Below, in pieces: positions 14,650-18,966 of a stretch of DNA of 18,966 nt. How positions within the stretch are numbered: the first letter of the stretch is position 1; each line of letters begins with the position of its first letter. Below the pieces are notes generated by a model. It did no database searches and had not been told where the DNA came from. It was given only the letters and a program-made list of their open reading frames with translations. The stretch is from DATFLK01 sp035267815 (GTDB lineage: Bacteria; Pseudomonadota; Zetaproteobacteria; Mariprofundales; Mariprofundaceae), in NCBI GenBank assembly GCA_035267815.1, contig DATFLK010000094.1:1-18966 (forward strand), written 5' to 3'. The position numbers and the translations under genes are program-made.

Positions 14650-14670
14650 GCGTGCGGCGTCACCGCACGC
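14650..14670 (-). other. Stem-loop between the NSS transporter and ferredoxin genes
   Basis: GCGTGCGG (14650-14657) and CCGCACGC (14663-14670) form a perfect 8-bp GC-rich stem with a 5-base loop. It lies 24 bases after the transporter stop. No T-run follows on the - strand, so it may be an mRNA-stabilising or weak terminator structure. Confidence 0.35.
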
Positions 14671-14694
14671 CATTCATATCAAGTATGCAATGTT

Positions 14695-16347
14695 TCAGGC
14701 ATCCCCGCCAGATATCTCGGCCGTCGGCTTGCTCCGGTAGCGATCGATCGCCACCGCCACGAACAGCGTCAACGCCAGTACGCCGACACCCAGCCCGATA
14801 ATGCTCCCCCACGGGTAACCGCCGTACGGCTTGGCCATGTCGCTGACCAGCGAACGGTCGAGCAGGGCTACCGTCACACTGGGGATTACAAAGCGGGTGG
14901 AGAGGTCGAACCAGTCGCGCGTCAGCCAGACGGCGAACAGCGTCACCAGCACGAACAACCGACCGATGAAAGCCCCGATGCCGTCCCCCAGCATGAAGAA
15001 GCCGAGCCATGCCAGGCCAAGCCCGACCGTCAACAGGCAGCGCATCAGCACCTCGTAGTGCCGGGCGAAACGGAATTCGGAGACATCGAGCACATAGGCA
15101 TGGAAGCGCTCACCGCCGAAGAACCACCCCACCACGATGCACTCCAGCGCCACAATGGCGGTAAGGCCGTAGTTGGTGACAAAATGATCCACCATATCGA
15201 GCCAGTAGAGGCCGTTATCCATGGTGAAGAAGGTGCTCAGGACAAAGCCGATGATGCAGAGCGGCGGCACGATGCGCCGGCGATCGATGCCGAGCTTATC
15301 CTGCAGTCCGGTGGTGAACGCCTCGATCAGGGAGATCGACGAAGAGATACCCGCCATGAACAGAGCGGCGAAGAAGAGCATGCCGAAAAGCTGCGGCAGA
15401 AACGGCATGCTCGAGATCGCCTTGGGATAGGCGACAAAGGCCAGACCGATACTCTGCGTGACCACCTGATCGAACGGTTTTCCGGTCTGGTGCGCCATGA
15501 AGCCCAGAGTGGCAAAGACGGCGAAACCGGCGATGAAAGAGACGGCCGAGTTGGAGAGCGCCGTGACAATCGCATACTTGGTGATATTCGACTTGTCGGG
15601 CAGGTAGGAGGCGAACGCCGTCATCACCCCGAAGCCGATCGAAAGGGTAAAGAAGATCTGCGTAAAGGCGGAGACCCATACCTTCGGATCGGTCAGCTTC
15701 GACCAGTCCGGTACCAGATACCATTTAATCCCCTCCATGCCACCGGGCAGCATCAGCGCCCAGACGACGAGGATCAGGATGATCACCCCCAGTGAAGGAA
15801 TCATGATCCGGTTGGCCAGTTCGATACCGCGCGAGACGCCGCGGACCACAATCCACCAGTTCAATACCCAGACCGCGACCAGTGCGACTAAAATCGGCAT
15901 GTTGGGAAGGGAGAGCGACAGCGAATCCGCCTTGTCGCCGAGATGCAGAAACTGGTGGAAGAAGAAGTGGTCCGGATCGCTGCCCCAGTGCAGAAAAGGC
16001 GAGAATGCAAAATAGTCGGCGCACCAGGCGATGATGACGCAGTAGTAAGCCTCGATACCGAACATCACGAAGACCACCGCCCACCAGCCGATCCAGGCAA
16101 AGCGGCGATCGATACCGGCAAATGCCTGCGGCGTGGCTTCGCGCATGCGATGGCCCAGCCCCATCTCGAGAATCAGTACGGGAATCCCGACGATCAACAG
16201 GGCGATGACATACGGCACAAGAAAGGCTCCACCGCCGTTGTCATAGGTAAGATAGGAAAAGCGCCATACATTTCCCAGCCCCACGGCGGCACCGATGGCT
16301 GCGAGCACAAACCCGAGGGTGGATCGCCACTGATCGCGCTGTTGCAT
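14695..16347 (-). CDS. Neurotransmitter:sodium symporter (NSS/SNF) family transporter
   Basis: This 550-residue inner-membrane protein is a LeuT-fold sodium-dependent transporter. TM1 holds GAAVGLGNVWRFSYLTYDNGGGAF (starting near residue 19), the unwound sodium- and substrate-binding segment of the family. About twelve hydrophobic stretches follow, including GFGVMTAFASY in TM6-7 and the GISSSISLIEA region of TM8, where sodium-site serines are expected. Bacterial members mostly import amino acids, and the substrate here is not readable. The frame is open to 16470, but ATG 16347 with GGGAGG upstream fits the family start. It is read toward the ferredoxin gene with a 94-base gap and is divergent from xseA. 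Confidence 0.93.
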   Translation of the reverse strand: MQQRDQWRSTLGFVLAAIGAAVGLGNVWRFSYLTYDNGGGAFLVPYVIALLIVGIPVLILEMGLGHRMREATPQAFAGIDRRFAWIGWWAVVFVMFGIEAYYCVIIAWCADYFAFSPFLHWGSDPDHFFFHQFLHLGDKADSLSLSLPNMPILVALVAVWVLNWWIVVRGVSRGIELANRIMIPSLGVIILILVVWALMLPGGMEGIKWYLVPDWSKLTDPKVWVSAFTQIFFTLSIGFGVMTAFASYLPDKSNITKYAIVTALSNSAVSFIAGFAVFATLGFMAHQTGKPFDQVVTQSIGLAFVAYPKAISSMPFLPQLFGMLFFAALFMAGISSSISLIEAFTTGLQDKLGIDRRRIVPPLCIIGFVLSTFFTMDNGLYWLDMVDHFVTNYGLTAIVALECIVVGWFFGGERFHAYVLDVSEFRFARHYEVLMRCLLTVGLGLAWLGFFMLGDGIGAFIGRLFVLVTLFAVWLTRDWFDLSTRFVIPSVTVALLDRSLVSDMAKPYGGYPWGSIIGLGVGVLALTLFVAVAIDRYRSKPTAEISGGDA

Positions 16348-16376
16348 CACGCCTCCCGTCCAAAGGTGGCGGCAAT

Positions 16377-16399
16377 CCTGCCTGACATCGCCCGGCAGG
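16377..16399 (-). other. Hairpin in the leader of the NSS transporter gene
   Basis: CCTGCC (16377-16382) and GGCAGG (16394-16399) form a perfect 6-bp stem with an 11-base loop, about 30 bases upstream of the transporter ATG. It could shape the 5' leader, but it is short enough to occur by chance. The rest of the 137-base divergent region shows no clear paired promoter boxes. Confidence 0.2.
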
Positions 16400-16484
16400 C
16401 AAAGTATCGCCTCGTTTTTTTGGAGAGACGCCCCCCTCGACGTCACCTGTGGATCACGGCAAGGCATCATACTACCATGCCCGC

Positions 16485-17972
16485 ATGGACTCGCCGCAAC
16501 AGGATGACGCCACCAGACAACCGCTCTCAGTCGGCGAACTCACCGCCCGGATCAAGCGGACGCTCGAGCAGGGGTTCTCGCGGATTCGGGTCATCGGCGA
16601 GGTCTCCCGGCTGGTCCGGCAGCGATCGGGGCACACCTACTTCACCATCAAGGATGCCGATGCGGCACTCTCCGCCGTAATCTGGCGCTCCACCGGCATG
16701 CGCCTCACCGCCCACCCCGAAGAGGGGCAGCAGTATATCTTCACCGGCCATATCTCCCTCTACGCCCCGCAGGGCAGATACCAGCTCGTGGTCACGCGCG
16801 TGGAAGCGGCCGGTGGCGGTGCGCTGGCAGCCGAATTCGAACGCCGCAAACGGCTCTTCGCCGAGCGGGGATGGTTCGATACCGAACAGAAGGCTCCACT
16901 TCCGGCATTGCCAAGGCATATCGGCATCGTCACCAGCGAACAGGCCGCCGCCCTCCAGGATGTCCGTAAGGTGCTGGCCAGCCGCCCCGCCTGGCTCCGC
17001 CTGACACTCTCGTCCACGCCAGTACAGGGAGCCCAGGCCGCCGGCGGCATTGCATCGGCGATCCGCCGCCTGCAGGCCATGCCCACCCCCCCCGATGTCA
17101 TTCTGCTGGTCCGCGGCGGCGGCAGCCCTGAGGATCTGTGGTGTTTCAACGAGGAGGCCGTGGTCCGGGCCGTGTTCGAATGCACGATCCCGATCATCTC
17201 CGGCATCGGCCACGAGATCGACTTCTCGCTGGCGGATTTCGCAGCCGATCTTCGCGCTGCTACCCCCTCCAATGCCGCCGAGGTGGCATGTCCCGGCATC
17301 GACCAGCTGCGCAAGCGACTGCCGCGACTACCGCTTCTGAAGCAACTTCTGCGACAGCTGATTACCCATTCGGAGCAGCGGCGCCGGAGCCAGACAGACC
17401 GGCTGCGGCATGTATGGCGAACCTCACAGGACCAGCACCACCTGCACACAGAACGACATACCAACCGGTTGCATGCCGCCGGCCGGGAGAGCATCAGGGC
17501 ATCCCGCGTACGACTGCACGATGCCCGCCAGCGGCTGGGGCAGCTCGAGCCGCGCCTGCGCCTCGGCCGACAACGACAACGACTTAACCGGCAGCACCAC
17601 CGGCTGATTACCTGCGAGCGGCAACGGCTGCACAGCCTCGATCAGCACCGCCGTGCCACGTACCACCGCCTCACCACCGCAGGCTCCGCCCTGCTCCCCG
17701 CCTTCCACCAGCAACTTACACGTCCGGCACAACGACTCCGGGCCCTGCCCGAGCCGTATATCGATCGACTGGCCGGGAGGCTCAAGCACCGTACCGGACG
17801 CCTGTCGGCACTCGACCCCTACGGTGTTCTAGCGCGCGGCTACAGTCTCGCCATGACGGAGAGGGGGCGCATCATCAGCTCTGCAGCCGCCCTGCACACC
17901 GGCGACGCCATGCAGGTTCGTTTCGCCGATGGCAGGGTACATACCCGCGTGGAATCCACCGAACCGGAGTAA
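16485..17972 (+). CDS. xseA: Exodeoxyribonuclease VII large subunit
   Basis: XseA is the catalytic large subunit of exonuclease VII, which degrades single-stranded DNA to oligonucleotides. The 495-residue product has an N-terminal OB-fold (about 12-105: LSVGELTARIK, SGHTYFTIKD). The catalytic domain contains VRGGGSPEDLW (209-219), GIGHEIDFSLAD (240-251) and ATPSNAAE (259-266). A long helical stalk (about 285-440) follows, rich in Arg, His and Gln, and the C-terminal LDPYGVLARGYSLA closes the protein. The family is usually 400-460 residues, so the stalk is on the long side. ATG 16485 is chosen over GTG 16449, but neither has a strong ribosome site. The small subunit gene xseB is not in this window. 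Confidence 0.95.
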   Translation: MDSPQQDDATRQPLSVGELTARIKRTLEQGFSRIRVIGEVSRLVRQRSGHTYFTIKDADAALSAVIWRSTGMRLTAHPEEGQQYIFTGHISLYAPQGRYQLVVTRVEAAGGGALAAEFERRKRLFAERGWFDTEQKAPLPALPRHIGIVTSEQAAALQDVRKVLASRPAWLRLTLSSTPVQGAQAAGGIASAIRRLQAMPTPPDVILLVRGGGSPEDLWCFNEEAVVRAVFECTIPIISGIGHEIDFSLADFAADLRAATPSNAAEVACPGIDQLRKRLPRLPLLKQLLRQLITHSEQRRRSQTDRLRHVWRTSQDQHHLHTERHTNRLHAAGRESIRASRVRLHDARQRLGQLEPRLRLGRQRQRLNRQHHRLITCERQRLHSLDQHRRATYHRLTTAGSALLPAFHQQLTRPAQRLRALPEPYIDRLAGRLKHRTGRLSALDPYGVLARGYSLAMTERGRIISSAAALHTGDAMQVRFADGRVHTRVESTEPE

Positions 17973-17978
17973 CTCACG

Positions 17979-18815
17979 ATGCCAACACGACTTACGACCA
18001 TCGCTCTCGCCTGCTGTCTGACTCTCCTGCTTCCCGCCACGGCCGCCTGGGCGAAGACATGGCAGGCCAAACAGGGCGGCATCGCGCATATCGCCGCCCC
18101 GCTGCCACCGGGCCGTATCAGCGTGCATGCCCTGGGTAAGGCGTGGCCCTGCAAACGGCTATCAAACGGCAAGGTCCTGGCCTGGATCGGTGTCGATCTG
18201 GCCACGCACCCGGGATCGCATGCGCTCACATGGCGTATCACCGGCCCGCAGGGCCACAGCCGCACGCGCCGGGACACGCTCGATGTCGTCAAGGGCCAGT
18301 TCCGCATCTCCCGCATCAAGGTCAAGAAGCGGATGGCCGTCTTCACCCGCAAGGAGCTGGCACGCATCCATGCCGACCATGAAAGCATCAAAAAATGCTA
18401 CGTCGCCCATGTCGATGCCAGGCCGGATATCGCCTTCCGGCAGATGCCGGTCCAGGGCGTCATCTCGTCCCCCTTCGGCGCACGCCGCTACGTCAACGGG
18501 CAGCCGCGATCGCCGCATACCGGCGTCGATATCGCGGCACCGGAAGGCACACCGATCATCGCCCCCCTGTCCGGCCGCATCCTGCTGGTGCACAGCATGT
18601 ACCTGGACGGCAACACCGTGGTCATCGGACATGGCCGGGGATTGGTCTCGGTCTACTGCCATCTCAGCAAGATCGACGTGAAATCGGGACAGTGGATCAA
18701 GACCGGCGGTAAAATTGGCGAGGTCGGACAGACCGGTCGAACCACCGGTCCGAACCTGCACTGGGGCATCCGCTTCGAGAATGCACGCGTCAGTCCGTTG
18801 GCGCTGCTGCCGTAG
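17979..18815 (+). CDS. Exported M23 family (LytM-type) metallopeptidase
   Basis: This 278-residue protein has a signal peptide ending at AWA (residue 25) and an N-terminal beta-rich domain (about 30-110), then a C-terminal LytM domain (about 160-270). Expected zinc ligands are His180 and Asp184 (HTGVDIAAPEG) and His261. His228 (YCHLS) is the expected catalytic base. In the last motif GPNLHW, Asn259 stands where most members have His (HxH). The protein would cut peptidoglycan cross-links in the periplasm, if active, or act as an amidase activator if not. It starts 6 bases after the xseA stop, with GGAG overlapping that stop, so the two are probably translated from one message. Confidence 0.93.
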   Translation: MPTRLTTIALACCLTLLLPATAAWAKTWQAKQGGIAHIAAPLPPGRISVHALGKAWPCKRLSNGKVLAWIGVDLATHPGSHALTWRITGPQGHSRTRRDTLDVVKGQFRISRIKVKKRMAVFTRKELARIHADHESIKKCYVAHVDARPDIAFRQMPVQGVISSPFGARRYVNGQPRSPHTGVDIAAPEGTPIIAPLSGRILLVHSMYLDGNTVVIGHGRGLVSVYCHLSKIDVKSGQWIKTGGKIGEVGQTGRTTGPNLHWGIRFENARVSPLALLP

Positions 18816-18844
18816 AGACGGCACCATCGGCGGAGGGAACGGGT

Positions 18845-18966
18845 ATGAAACGGTTTGAACTCCGAAACTGGGTGGCGGGCATGCGTGAATGGCGCATCGC
18901 CCTGTGGGTATCGATCCTCTGTATGGCGGCGATCACGGTCGCCGTCCTCCGGCCCGACCTGATCAC
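18845..18966 (+). CDS. Start of an unidentified membrane protein (cut by window end)
   Basis: Forty residues are visible from ATG 18845, preceded by GGAGGG at 18832-18837. A basic, tryptophan-containing cytoplasmic stretch (MKRFELRNWVAGMREWR) leads into a hydrophobic segment at about residues 18-35, so the N-terminus is probably an uncleaved membrane anchor. This layout fits sensor kinases, diguanylate cyclases and many other anchored proteins, and I cannot choose among them. It lies 29 bases after the peptidase gene and is likely in the same operon. Confidence 0.65.
   Translation, partial: MKRFELRNWVAGMREWRIALWVSILCMAAITVAVLRPDLI

Overview
The window is GC-rich bacterial chromosome, packed with housekeeping genes and typical of Proteobacteria. 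A long-loop CydA with CydB, CydP and CydX, the gmk-rpoZ-spoT-ridA order and an Alvin-type 2[4Fe-4S] ferredoxin all point to a gamma-, beta- or zetaproteobacterium. The genus cannot be fixed from the sequence alone. I see no tRNA, rRNA, CRISPR array, insertion sequence, prophage or plasmid gene.

Region 1 (1-3132, + strand) is a small sulfur and stress-sensing block. It holds the 3' end of a TauE/SafE membrane exporter, a single-domain rhodanese, a DUF302 protein, a soluble chemoreceptor with a C-terminal zinc-binding CZB domain, and a TPMT-like methyltransferase that starts 2 bases after the chemoreceptor stop.

Region 2 (3133-6316, + strand) is a complete cytochrome bd quinol oxidase operon in the order cydP-cydA-cydB-cydX. 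Both tiny subunits, CydP (53 aa) and CydX (31 aa), are recognisable. Upstream lie two good sigma70-like promoters. The proximal one overlaps a perfect 8-bp inverted repeat and would start transcription almost on the cydP ATG.

Region 3 (6317-8489) has an unrecognised 66-aa ORF, a YihY/BrkB-family membrane protein with an acidic C-terminal tail, and, on the - strand, a small exported protein with one CxxCH haem motif.

Region 4 (8490-16347) carries recG (-) divergent from rpmB (+), then a bidirectional terminator. Beyond it lies a - strand cluster read in the order NSS-family Na+ symporter, ferredoxin, gmk, rpoZ, spoT (bifunctional Rel), ridA. The rpmB ribosome binding site lies inside a perfect short hairpin.

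Region 5 (16485-18966, + strand) has xseA, an exported M23 peptidase, and the start of an unidentified membrane protein cut by the window end.

I do not see a clearly new multi-gene system. The items most worth a second look are the rpmB leader hairpin, the stand-alone CxxCH protein, the 66-aa ORF, and the cyd control region with its two miniature subunits.
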